Shown here in pieces: positions 15,689 to 22,726 of a DNA stretch of 23,052 bases. Under the pieces are notes generated by a model. That model saw only the letters and a program-made list of their open reading frames with translations. It was not told the origin of the DNA and did no database searches. Numbering within the stretch: the stretch's first letter is position 1; each line of letters begins with the position of its first letter. This DNA comes from DATKQI01 sp035532755 (lineage in GTDB: Bacteria > Pseudomonadota > Alphaproteobacteria > Acetobacterales > Acetobacteraceae): assembly GCA_035532755.1 (NCBI GenBank), contig DATKQI010000010.1:1-23052 (forward strand). Reading direction: 5' to 3'. The position numbers and the translations under genes are program-made.

Positions 15689-16333
15689 ATGCACTTCTTA
15701 CGATCCCTGATCGAATTCTTGCAGACCTATAACGGCGCAGTCACTGCCGTTGCCACGGTGTTTATCGGTGTGTTCACCTGCGTTCTGGCGCGCGTGACTC
15801 GCCGCCAGGGCAAATTGACCGAAGGTGCGGTCAAGGCCGCAAGCAGGTCCGCGGACATCGCCGAAAAAGCGTTGACCGACCTCGAGCGTCCCTATCTGTA
15901 CATTCTCTGCGATGGGACGTTTGCATATGAAGGCGAGTCTCTCTACGTGGGCTATGATGTTGTCAACCATGGCAAAAGCGCGGCTATCGTGGAAGATGTC
16001 GTTGATAATCTCGCGCCGAGCCACACCGGAGAGCCTGAAGCCGGCTTGCATTTTGAATATACACACCCTCTGTCCTTGCGGCGCGTGCTCGGCCCTGGCG
16101 AACACCGCCACGCCATACGAGTGAAGCCTCCAGGCAATCTCGGGATCAGAAAGCTACCTTCTGGCGAATTCACCATCGAAACAACGGACGATGTGTTTCT
16201 CTCGATCCAGATTCTCTATCGCGGCCCCTTCACAAAAGGCCATGAGACACGCGCCACTTGGCGGTTGGAGGGACTGAGCAATCGTTTTGTTGAGGCCTTT
16301 CCAGAGGACGAAGAATACAACTGCGTCAAATAA
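15689..16333 (+). CDS. Membrane-anchored hypothetical protein
   Basis: The 214-residue product is of unknown function. A single transmembrane helix near the N-terminus (about 15-35; NGAVTAVATVFIGVFTCVLA) is followed by a short basic and helical stretch (RVTRRQGKLTEGAVKAASRSADIAEKAL) and a mostly beta domain beginning with the phrase DLERPYLYILCDG. This build, a helix anchor, an amphipathic coiled segment and an 'ERPYl' soluble domain, recurs in small hypothetical proteins of alphaproteobacterial accessory regions. The ATG at 15689 follows GCAGGGGG. Codon usage is less GC-biased than in metH or the glycan genes, which suggests transfer. It is convergent with the Gly-rich gene across a strong hairpin. 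I cannot assign a role; a small membrane sensor or defence accessory is possible but unsupported. Confidence 0.7.
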   Translation: MHFLRSLIEFLQTYNGAVTAVATVFIGVFTCVLARVTRRQGKLTEGAVKAASRSADIAEKALTDLERPYLYILCDGTFAYEGESLYVGYDVVNHGKSAAIVEDVVDNLAPSHTGEPEAGLHFEYTHPLSLRRVLGPGEHRHAIRVKPPGNLGIRKLPSGEFTIETTDDVFLSIQILYRGPFTKGHETRATWRLEGLSNRFVEAFPEDEEYNCVK

Positions 16334-16376
16334 GAGAAGCAGGACGAAGCATGGCTTGCAGCCTGGCTGCGCGCAC

Positions 16377-16418
16377 GCCGGCTGCCGGGCTGCTCATCGA
16401 GCGGCCTCGGCAGCCGGC
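16377..16418. terminator. Very strong hairpin between convergent genes (bidirectional terminator candidate)
   Basis: GCCGGCTGCCG (16377-16387) pairs perfectly with CGGCAGCCGGC (16408-16418). Inside it, GGC pairs with GCC, T with G as a wobble, and GCTC with GAGC, closing on an ATC loop with one bulged T. About 19 pairs form in 42 nt. It sits between the stop of the rightward membrane protein gene and the stop of the leftward Gly-rich gene. There is no T-run on either side, so it may slow polymerase or protect 3' ends rather than act as a classic intrinsic terminator. Confidence 0.6.
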
Positions 16419-16427
16419 CCTGGTCCG

Positions 16428-17090
16428 TCAGGGCGTGACGCCGAGCCTGGGATTGGTCGGCGGCAGGCCGAGCAGGCTGTCCACCCGGGTGACGACCGCT
16501 GGGCTGAGCGACTTGTTGGCCGCGGCCGCCAACTGGATGCGGCGGGCGGAGGCGATCGCGTGGTTGCGGATCGCGATCTCCGTCGGGGTTGCATCCGGCA
16601 GGGACAGGGCGGCCAGCATCGCACGGTCGTACGCCGCGACTTTGCCTACCTCGGAATTGGGGGATGCGGAGGCGAGTGCCTGGGCATTCGCGTGCGCGGC
16701 GTTGAGCGCGCCGAGCGCGCTGGCAAGCTGGCCCTTGCCGGCGGCGTTCGGGCCGTGGCCGCCTATCGCGTTGCCGGCCTGCCCGGCATTGGAGGCCGCT
16801 GCGGGCCCGTGATCGCCCGACTGGCCAGCACCGGCACCCGCGGCTTGACCATGGCCATTGCCGCCGCCATTCCCGCCGCCGCCGCCATTGCCGCCCCCGT
16901 TGCCGCCACCTCCACCGCCGCCTCCACCGCCGCCATTGCCTCCGCCGTTGCCGTTGCCGGCGCCGCGCGCAAAGGCGAGCGGTGCGCCGGCATGCGGGCC
17001 GGAGGACAATGCCCAGGGGCTGATTGCGATGACGGCTCCAAGGGTGAGGCAGGCGCCCACCCGACCCAGACGAACCATTGAACGATGCAT
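16428..17090 (-). CDS. Secreted Gly/Asn-rich hypothetical protein
   Basis: The 220-residue protein has a signal peptide (about 1-42; RLGRVGACLTLGAVIAISPWAL... with a likely cleavage near AFARG). A Gly/Asn low-complexity segment follows at 43-81, then a helical C-terminal region (about 115-220) with ASALGALNAAHANAQALASASPNSEVGKVAAYDRAML. I recall similar C-terminal 'LNAAHA...ASPNSxVGxxAxY' stretches in small alphaproteobacterial hypothetical proteins, function unknown. ATG 17090 is chosen because AGAGG lies just upstream and a signal peptide starts there; the 51-codon upstream extension is Arg-rich and implausible. It starts 31 nt after the full-length end of the interrupted Pro/Tyr-rich gene on the same strand, so they are probably co-transcribed and may both be envelope proteins. 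Confidence 0.65.
   Translation of the reverse strand: MHRSMVRLGRVGACLTLGAVIAISPWALSSGPHAGAPLAFARGAGNGNGGGNGGGGGGGGGGGNGGGNGGGGGNGGGNGHGQAAGAGAGQSGDHGPAAASNAGQAGNAIGGHGPNAAGKGQLASALGALNAAHANAQALASASPNSEVGKVAAYDRAMLAALSLPDATPTEIAIRNHAIASARRIQLAAAANKSLSPAVVTRVDSLLGLPPTNPRLGVTP
16848..16964. repeat. Trinucleotide-type low-complexity tract encoding (G/N)n
   Basis: About 117 nt consist almost entirely of CCG/CCA/CCT/CCC and ATT/GTT triplets that encode 39 Gly-, Asn- and Ala-rich residues on the minus strand. Tracts like this expand and contract by slippage, so length may vary between strains. Confidence 0.7.
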
Positions 17091-17121
17091 GACCTCTGTC
17101 CTTTCCGAAATAACCCGTCGA

Positions 17122-17418
17122 TCAGTGGATCGGGATGCTGATCCCCAACGAGAGCGTCGGGGGGCCGTAAACCACTGGCGGCGGCGCATAGACGACTGCG
17201 GGAGGCGGCGCATACTAGACCACCGGCGGCGGGGACGGTTCATAGATCACCGGCGGACCCACCACGACATAGCCGGCGGAAGGGGGCGGACCAGGGTGCC
17301 ACCCATGCCCCGGCCCCGCCCAGGGCGGCGGGTGGGCATGCGCCGACGAGATCACCGCAAGGGCGGCCAAGGCGGCCAGCCCTGTCACGATGCCGAATCG
17401 TGTCATGCCTCTCCGCAT
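17122..17418 (-). pseudogene. Small secreted Pro/Tyr/Val-rich protein interrupted by in-frame TAG
   Basis: The ATG at 17418 follows AAGGA at 8-nt spacing and encodes a clear signal peptide (TRFGIVTGLAALAALAVISSAHA, cleavage near residue 28) and a mature part HPPPWAGPGHGWHPGPPPSAGYVVVGPPVIYEPSPPPVV. TAG at 17215-17217 stops it after 67 residues. In the same frame the sequence goes on for 30 more codons with the same periodicity, YAPPPAVVYAPPPVVYGPP, and a conserved-looking end TLSLGISIPIH before TGA at 17122-17124. The joined 98-codon frame resembles the small 'VVYAPPPxxY...LGxxxPxx' envelope proteins seen in alphaproteobacteria. TAG most simply reflects a TAC-to-TAG change in a VVYYAPPP stretch. 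It could be a real nonsense mutation, a sequencing error or, less likely, readthrough. Confidence 0.7.
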
Positions 17419-17751
17419 GGCATTATTCCTTCAGTTTAACGAACAACATGTGGTGCGCAAAAATGGCAGCGCCATGGCGCAAGTACGGCCGATATTTGTG
17501 CATGCCAACATTTGTACATATGGGGAGCCGGGGGCACGGCAGCAACCTCGGCCAGATTTTCCCGGATTGGCATCATGAGCAAAGGTTCGCAGAGAGGGAT
17601 CATTGCCGAGCCGGATATTCTGCACTTATCGCCGGGAAGGCTGATGGAATGGACGCGGCCTGATCGTTGGCTCGTTCCGCTGTCTTGAGCGGCGGGCCTG
17701 GATATCTGCATTCGCGGGTATGACGAAAGGAAGCGGTCAGTCTGGCATGGG
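17419..17751. other. 333-nt intergenic region with no gene seen
   Basis: This region lies between the 5' end of the Pro/Tyr-rich gene and the 3' end of the glycan operon. It must contain the promoter for the two secreted-protein genes near its left side, although I see no clear box pair. It also holds a perfect 12-nt palindrome (GCGCCATGGCGC, 17469-17480) of unknown meaning and the repeat half-copy at 17697-17726. GC content is lower than in flanking coding sequence, and short frames in it have no protein-like character. Confidence 0.5.
17697..17726. repeat. Decayed half-copy of the palindromic repeat
   Basis: CCTGGAT...TTCGCGGG.ATGACG matches the right half of the repeat at 211-293 in order and spacing. 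The inner stem has lost two pairs (C-A mismatches) and the partner half is missing. It lies 25 nt beyond the stop codon of the last gene of the glycan operon, mirroring the 3' placement of the intact copy. Confidence 0.6.
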
Positions 17752-18792
17752 TCACTCCGCCGGCTGCTGGTTGCCGGTCACGAGAATCCAGCCGTTTTCG
17801 CCGGTGGGGGCAAACAGCTTCGCGGCGGCTTCCCGCGCAGCGAGGACGTGTGTGCGGTTGAGCGTTGCCAGCCGGCTTCGCCGCTCCGGTTCCCGGCACA
17901 GGGCGAGGATCGCGGCTTCCCAGGCGGCTGGGGAGAGAGGGGCGAGCATGCCGAGGGCGTGTTCCTCGGCGGAGGGGTGGTAGATCGCTGCTTCCGAGAC
18001 GAGCAGGGCCGCGCCGGCGCGGGCGGCGTCTATGCGCTTCGTCGCCGCGCGGGCGAGGTTGGCGGGCGTGGGCAGCAGCGGGGCGAGCAGGATGTGCGGG
18101 CCGTGTTGCGCCGTTTCCGCGCGGTATTGCGGCCAGGGGCGTGGGGGGAGGATGCGCACGCGGTCATCCCCCCGCCAGAGCCGGGCGGCGCGGCCGGAGG
18201 CGATGACGTCCATGGTGCAGCCCGGTTCCGCGGCGAGCACGGTTCCCAGGATCGGTGCGAGCATCCGGTGTTCGGCAAGGTGGCTCGTGGTGGCGTGGTA
18301 GCCGATGCGGAGCGGGCCGGTGCGGTCGGGCGGCGGTTGCACATCCATCGTGCCGGCAATGGGTGGCAGGATGAGCGGGGCGGCTTCGGCGAAGCGTTCG
18401 GCGAGCATGGGGGTGGAGACGATGATGCGGCCGAGCAGCGGGGTGAGGCGGGGCCACTGGCTTGGGCCCTTCCACCACAGACGCAGGCGCGATGGCAAAG
18501 GCACCGTGCGGTCCCGGCACAGGGCCGGGATATCATCGTCCAGGAACAGCGCGACCCCGGCGAGATGGATGCGGATGCCATGGAGGAAGTGGAGCCAGCG
18601 CGTGTTGGCGTAGCGGCAGAACACCACGAGCGCGCCATCGAACACCGAGGGTTCGATGTGCGCAGGGGTGTCTGCAAGGTTGAAGATATGCGCTGGCACT
18701 TCGGGCTGCCGTTCGAGGCGGGAGGCGAAGTAATAGCTGAAGGACGGATTGGGGCCGTCTATGATGACGATGAGGCGGCGAAAGGGGTGCAT
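17752..18792 (-). CDS. Glycosyltransferase-like protein (GT-B / family 4-like)
   Basis: The 346-residue protein starts MHPFRRLIVIIDGPNPSFSYYFASRL, which resembles the nucleotide-independent first Rossmann half of a GT-B fold. A LFLDDD motif (83-87), RIIVSTPMLAERF and LRIGYHATTSHLAEHRML, typical of a GT4-like C-terminal Rossmann half, follow. The segment HILLAPLLPTPANLARAATKRIDAARAGAALLVSEAAIYH corresponds to the sugar-nucleotide-binding region that in GT4 enzymes holds the E-x7-E motif; that motif is not obvious here, so activity is uncertain. Its ATG shares its A with the TGA of the upstream glycosyltransferase gene (TGATG) behind a GGAGGGCGG Shine-Dalgarno, implying coupling. It is the last gene of the glycan operon. 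The donor and acceptor are unknown; an O-antigen or exopolysaccharide step is likely from context. Confidence 0.75.
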   Translation of the reverse strand: MHPFRRLIVIIDGPNPSFSYYFASRLERQPEVPAHIFNLADTPAHIEPSVFDGALVVFCRYANTRWLHFLHGIRIHLAGVALFLDDDIPALCRDRTVPLPSRLRLWWKGPSQWPRLTPLLGRIIVSTPMLAERFAEAAPLILPPIAGTMDVQPPPDRTGPLRIGYHATTSHLAEHRMLAPILGTVLAAEPGCTMDVIASGRAARLWRGDDRVRILPPRPWPQYRAETAQHGPHILLAPLLPTPANLARAATKRIDAARAGAALLVSEAAIYHPSAEEHALGMLAPLSPAAWEAAILALCREPERRSRLATLNRTHVLAAREAAAKLFAPTGENGWILVTGNQQPAE

Positions 18793-20300
18793 CAGCCGCC
18801 CTCCCCTGCCCTGCCCGTGCGCCAGGCCGCGCGCTGGGCGAGCAGGGCGTCGGCGAGCGCGGCGGCGTTCTCCGACATTGCGTAGGGCAGCACGGTGCCG
18901 CGGCCGAGCCGGCGCAGGCGGGCGGCGATGGCGCCGATGTCGAACGCGATCACCGGCAGGCCGTTGCGCAGCGCGATCGAGAGCACGAAGGACCAAGTTT
19001 CGGGCCAGATCGCCGGGAAGAAGACGGCGTGCGCACGGTGGCGGGCGAGAAGTTCATCGATATCCGCTTCGCGGTAGCGGCCGGTGACGATGACGCTGTG
19101 GCGCCGCAGCGCGCGGGATTCCGCCGCCTTGCCAAGCACGACGATCTGAAGTGGGGCGCGGCGCGCGGCGAGTTCTCGCGCGAGCCGGGCGATGACATCG
19201 GCGCCCTTGGGCACGTTGAGAGAGCCGATGACGGCGAGGCGCAGGGGTTCGTCCGGCGCGATGTTCGGCAGGGCCTCGGCGGGCCATGCCGTGTCGTCTT
19301 CCGGTTCGAACACTTCGGGGCGGATGCCGGGGAAGGCTTTGGCGATGCGCGTGGCGAGATCCGCGCTCGGCACGACGACGCGGGCCGCATCGGAGAGCAG
19401 CCGGTGCGCGCTGCGGCGCCACTCGGCGGGGTCTGCGCGGTTCGCGAAGCCTGCAAGACAGGTCTGGCAGGTTTCAACCGGGGCAAGGCCGCAGTAGTGG
19501 CGGTTCCGGTCGATCAGGTCGATCCGGCGGCAGGCGAGGAAGTAGTCGTGCAGGATCACTTCGTACTCCACGCCGAGGCGGGCGGCGATGCGGCGTGTCC
19601 AGTCCGGCGCTGTCACCGGAAGGTCTATGTAGTGGTTCATGACAAGGCGGCGCGTGTCGAGGCGGGTGGCGGTGGCGATGAAGGCATCCTCGTTCACGAA
19701 GGGATCGATCACCTGCGTGTCGCCGATCAGGAATTGCGGGGTTCGGCCGGGCAGACGGCGCAGGCGGAGCGGGGTGAAGCCTTCATTTGCCAGCCGGCGT
19801 TCGTAGAGATCGAGGTATTTCGTGCTGCCGCCGCCGCGCTGATGATCGAGGGCGAGTGCGACCGGGCCGTTTTCGGGGGGCGCTCTGGCAGCGAGGGGGT
19901 GGGGTGTTCGGCCCTCGGCCCGCCCGTGGCGCAGGTAGTGAAGGAACAGGTTCCCGGCTGATCGCAGCTCGGGATTCTCGTCGCGGTAGTGGCGCGGGTC
20001 GAAATCGAGCGCGGGGGAGAGGCCGAGATATTGGCCGAGGCAGAGGTAGTGAAGCGGGGGGTCTCGCATCGCGCAGCGCCTGTCCCACCCACTCGCGATC
20101 TGGCTGAGGTAGAAGGCACGATCAAAATTGTCGCGCAGGGCGCCGAGGTTTTCGTGCAGGAGCAGACGCGCGGCGGGGCGGAGTGGCGAGAAGCGGGTGA
20201 ACAGGAGCACGCGGCCGGTGCCGAACAGCGCGGCCGGCAGCCGGGCGATGGCCCAACGTTTCAGGCGCGTCGCGGGCTGGCGCGGGAAGGCCGTGTTCAT
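18792..20300 (-). CDS. Family 4 glycosyltransferase with N-terminal tandem repeats and Cys cluster
   Basis: The 502-residue protein begins with two copies of a short module seen at the start of some bacterial glycan-building proteins. The first is FDRAFYL...PLHYLCLGQYLGLSP (59-96, degenerate). The second is FDPRHYRDENPELRSAG-NLFLHYLRHGRAEGRTP (100-133, canonical). The GT4-type GT-B body follows: DHQRGGGSTKYLDLYERRL, YEVILHDYFLAC, LRLAVIGSLNVPKGADVIARLAREL, VTGRYREADIDELLARHRAHAVFFPAIWPETWSFVLSIALRNGLPVIAFDIGAIAARL. The 'PxxWPETxSFVLSxAL' block is the donor-site E-x7-E equivalent. Between the halves is C270-x7-C278-x2-C281, a possible structural metal site. It starts 3 nt after the previous gene's stop and is therefore co-transcribed. 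Confidence 0.85.
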   Translation of the reverse strand: MNTAFPRQPATRLKRWAIARLPAALFGTGRVLLFTRFSPLRPAARLLLHENLGALRDNFDRAFYLSQIASGWDRRCAMRDPPLHYLCLGQYLGLSPALDFDPRHYRDENPELRSAGNLFLHYLRHGRAEGRTPHPLAARAPPENGPVALALDHQRGGGSTKYLDLYERRLANEGFTPLRLRRLPGRTPQFLIGDTQVIDPFVNEDAFIATATRLDTRRLVMNHYIDLPVTAPDWTRRIAARLGVEYEVILHDYFLACRRIDLIDRNRHYCGLAPVETCQTCLAGFANRADPAEWRRSAHRLLSDAARVVVPSADLATRIAKAFPGIRPEVFEPEDDTAWPAEALPNIAPDEPLRLAVIGSLNVPKGADVIARLARELAARRAPLQIVVLGKAAESRALRRHSVIVTGRYREADIDELLARHRAHAVFFPAIWPETWSFVLSIALRNGLPVIAFDIGAIAARLRRLGRGTVLPYAMSENAAALADALLAQRAAWRTGRAGEGG

Positions 20301-20303
20301 GGC

Positions 20304-22109
20304 CTAAAATGCCTGCAGCAGCAGGCCTTGCGCCAGCCTTGCGACGAGCACGGGATCGAAAGCATTGCCATAGGCGCGCAGGACGGCGCTGCGTGCGCCT
20401 TCCTGGTCGCGCTTGCGCCATTTGCGGTCGTGATCGCCGATTTCGCGCGCGTAGCGGATGGCCGGTTCTTGGATCACGCCGATGCGCAGGCCGGCGGCGC
20501 GGGCGCGGGCGAGGAAGACCCAATCGAGCGCGGGGCCGGGCTCGGCTGCGTCGAACCCGCCGAGGCGGAGGAAATCCGCGCGGCGGATCGCGAAGCCGGT
20601 ATCGCCGAATCCGTTGAAGAACAGCCCCGCACTGCCGGCATCGCCGAGGAACAGCATCCGCGCGGCGGCCCGGCTGCGCGCCGGATCGCCGTCGTGCAGA
20701 TCGAGGCAGGTCACGACGATGTCGAACGCACCGCCGGCCAGTGCGCGACGGAAGCGGGAAAGGCCGCCGGGGGTGAAGATGTTGTCGTCATCGAGGAAGA
20801 TCACGACCTCGCCGGTGGCCTCGGCGGCGGTGCGGTTGCATGCGGCGGCCTGGGAGACCGCGCGGGACAGGCGGATCAGGCGGAGGGTACCGGCGGATTC
20901 CAGATCACGCAGGAGGGTCGTCGAGGCGGCGGCCGTGCTGGCGTTGTCCACCACCAGCACCTCGGCCGTATCGTCGATGCTCGCGAGCGCGCGGGCGAGG
21001 CAGTGCGGCCGGTCCTGGTGGACGATGCAGACGGTGGCGAGGGGAGGCGTTGTTGGCGGGGGGTGCCCGGGCCTTGATGGGATGAGCCCGTGCAGCAGCG
21101 CCGGCCATTCGGCCTGCGGCGGCGAGGCTTCCGGGACGGCCCCTTCGGAAAGCGCGCGATCCAGCAATGACGGGAAGGCGGCCGGTTCGGTGGCGAGCAG
21201 CGCGGGGATACCCGCGTGGGCGAGGCTTGCGCGCAGGACCGCGCTTTCCTCTCCAGGGCCGAACACCGGCAGCAGCCCCGGGATGCGCAGCCGGGGCGCG
21301 GCGGCCGAGGGCGTTGGCGCATCCTCCACCCGAAAGTCGAAGTTCCAGCGCTGAGCGCGGATGCCGAGCAGGGTCTTGCCCAGGCCGAGCGCGCTTTCGC
21401 GCATCGGGCCGATGAAGCTGACGCAACGCTGGCCCAGGCGGCCGGCCCTGCCCAGTTCCTCGACCGCATCGAGGAAGGCGGGCAGGCCGGAGGCGGCAGT
21501 GGCGGGGCCGACGAACGCGATCTCGCGGATCGCGCCGGGGGCAAGGAATGCGGATGGTGCCGGCGTGCCGGGAAGGGAGGGAAAGGTCGCGAGACGCGCC
21601 GGCAGCGGGGCTGCCGCCACGGCCATGGTGCGATCGAGCGCCGCCTGCCCGGGGGCGACAAGGCCATCGGCGAGGCGTAGGCAGGTGCGTTCCTGCGCAT
21701 CCTCCACCAGCGCAGCCAGGCCCGGCGCGGCCGGTTCGTGCCGCGCGCGCCAGGCGGCGGGCGTGTCGCACCAGAGCAGAACGGTCGTATCCTGGAACGC
21801 CTCGCCGGTGGCGCGCGACATCAGCAGCGGCTGGGCGATGCCACCGCCGAGAGGGGCGAACAGCAGATCGAACGGCTCTTTGCGCAGGGCGGCAGCGATG
21901 GCGTGGCCGTCGCGCAGATTCTGGGTGGCGGAGGCGGCCTCGGCACCGGCGATCAGCGGGATGCGCGGGGTGGCGAGGGCTGAAGCCTCGATCAGTTCGG
22001 CGTTCCATCCCGCGTGGGTCAGGGCCCGGGCGATGGCGGCAAATCCTTCGCGCAGCGTATCGAGCAGCCAGGGATCGGCCGCCTGCGGCAGGATCAGCCC
22101 CGCCTTCAC
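20304..22109 (-). CDS. Two-domain glycosyltransferase: GT-B-like N-half plus GT2 C-half
   Basis: The 601-residue protein has an N-terminal half (about 1-350; MKAGLILPQAADPWLLDTLREGF..., AFVGPATAASGLPAFLDAVEEL, LLPVFGPGEESAVLRASLAHAGIPALLAT). It looks like a degenerate GT-B or CgeB-like module. The C-terminal half (about 356-585) is a GT2 (GT-A) glycosyltransferase: ATVCIVHQDRPHCLARALASI, EVLVVDNAS, then the metal-binding DDDN at 440-443 (VIFLDDDNIF), GDTGFAIRRADFLRLGGFDAAEPG and DWVFLARARAAGLRIG. The GT2 half should transfer a sugar from a nucleotide donor. The N-half may bind acceptor or act as a second transferase. The start is GTG at 22107-22109, overlapping the preceding stop (GTGA), so translation is coupled. 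Confidence 0.85.
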   Translation of the reverse strand: MKAGLILPQAADPWLLDTLREGFAAIARALTHAGWNAELIEASALATPRIPLIAGAEAASATQNLRDGHAIAAALRKEPFDLLFAPLGGGIAQPLLMSRATGEAFQDTTVLLWCDTPAAWRARHEPAAPGLAALVEDAQERTCLRLADGLVAPGQAALDRTMAVAAAPLPARLATFPSLPGTPAPSAFLAPGAIREIAFVGPATAASGLPAFLDAVEELGRAGRLGQRCVSFIGPMRESALGLGKTLLGIRAQRWNFDFRVEDAPTPSAAAPRLRIPGLLPVFGPGEESAVLRASLAHAGIPALLATEPAAFPSLLDRALSEGAVPEASPPQAEWPALLHGLIPSRPGHPPPTTPPLATVCIVHQDRPHCLARALASIDDTAEVLVVDNASTAAASTTLLRDLESAGTLRLIRLSRAVSQAAACNRTAAEATGEVVIFLDDDNIFTPGGLSRFRRALAGGAFDIVVTCLDLHDGDPARSRAAARMLFLGDAGSAGLFFNGFGDTGFAIRRADFLRLGGFDAAEPGPALDWVFLARARAAGLRIGVIQEPAIRYAREIGDHDRKWRKRDQEGARSAVLRAYGNAFDPVLVARLAQGLLLQAF

Positions 22110-22726
22110 CCGATGATCTCAAGCAGGATGGCCCTGCGCGCCGCGTCTGCAAGGCGCACCGTCTGGCCACGTACGGGGCGGCCGGAAGCGAACAGAAAGC
22201 CGTGGAAGCCATCGGCTCCGTGGCTGCGCAGGTCTGGCCGGTAGAGGCAGGCGCGAGCTTCGCCGAGGGTGCGGGTGCCGTCGCTCAGCGCCAGGAGCGG
22301 GCGGTGCGCCGGGCGGGCGAGATCGATCGCCCAGCCTGTCAATCTCTGGTCGCCCGGTTCCGGCCGATCCACGGCGATGCGGAGCATGCCATCATTCGCT
22401 GTCGCCATGGGGCGGCGGAGGGCGAGGCGTGTGGGGCTGCCGGGAAGGTCTGTCCCCAGATCGTCCCACAAGCAACGGAAGCGCCGCGCGCCGGGGAAGT
22501 GCCGGAGAGGGACGGCGAACCCGGCGTAGCCATCGCCATGGCCCGCGGCCTGCACATCGGCGCGGCAGCATTCCGCGAGGATGCGCGCAGTGGCCCCGGT
22601 ATCGGCGCGCAGACGCAGCGGCGCGCGCCAATATGGGCGAAACGGATCGCAGGCCCAGCCGACGAGAAGCTCGCCGCGCCGCCCCTCGAACCTGCCGATG
22701 CGGTCCTGATGCGGCGCCGGGCGCAT
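22106..22726 (-). CDS. Small two-repeat beta-sandwich-like protein in glycan operon
   Basis: The 206-residue protein contains two copies of one module. Copy 1 spans about 11-74: GRFEGRRGELLVGWACDP, then CRADVQAAGHGDGYAGFAVPL. Copy 2 spans about 118-180: RLTGWAIDLARP, then YRPDLRSHGADGFHGFLFA. The shared pattern is 'L-x-GWAxDxxRP ... xRxDLxxxGxxDGxxGFxxx', which I recall as an accessory beta-rich domain attached to glycosyltransferases or methyltransferases of acetic-acid-bacteria-type glycan clusters. Here it stands alone. It has no signal peptide and is probably a cytoplasmic carbohydrate-binding or adaptor protein. The ATG sits in a TGATG overlap with the epimerase stop, behind AGGAA. The start could not lie further upstream without entering the epimerase frame's overlap. 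Role inferred from position. Confidence 0.75.
   Translation of the reverse strand: MRPAPHQDRIGRFEGRRGELLVGWACDPFRPYWRAPLRLRADTGATARILAECCRADVQAAGHGDGYAGFAVPLRHFPGARRFRCLWDDLGTDLPGSPTRLALRRPMATANDGMLRIAVDRPEPGDQRLTGWAIDLARPAHRPLLALSDGTRTLGEARACLYRPDLRSHGADGFHGFLFASGRPVRGQTVRLADAARRAILLEIIG

Noticed and set aside
15562..15732. 56-codon plus-strand frame (MPRPASEIPSRV...) between parD and the membrane protein gene
   Set aside because: There is no ribosome-binding site and it overlaps the start of the next gene in another frame. The sequence is not recognisably ParE or any known family. A part looks protein-like, so it could be a remnant, but support is too thin to call a gene.
16848..16964. Possible CRISPR-like or tandem repeat array
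   Set aside because: The periodicity is three nucleotides and follows the Gly/Asn codons of the protein. There are no spacers or conserved 20-40 nt repeat units.
17469..17480. Perfect palindrome GCGCCATGGCGC
   Set aside because: Short, GC-rich and isolated; expected by chance in a genome of this composition, and not near a start codon.
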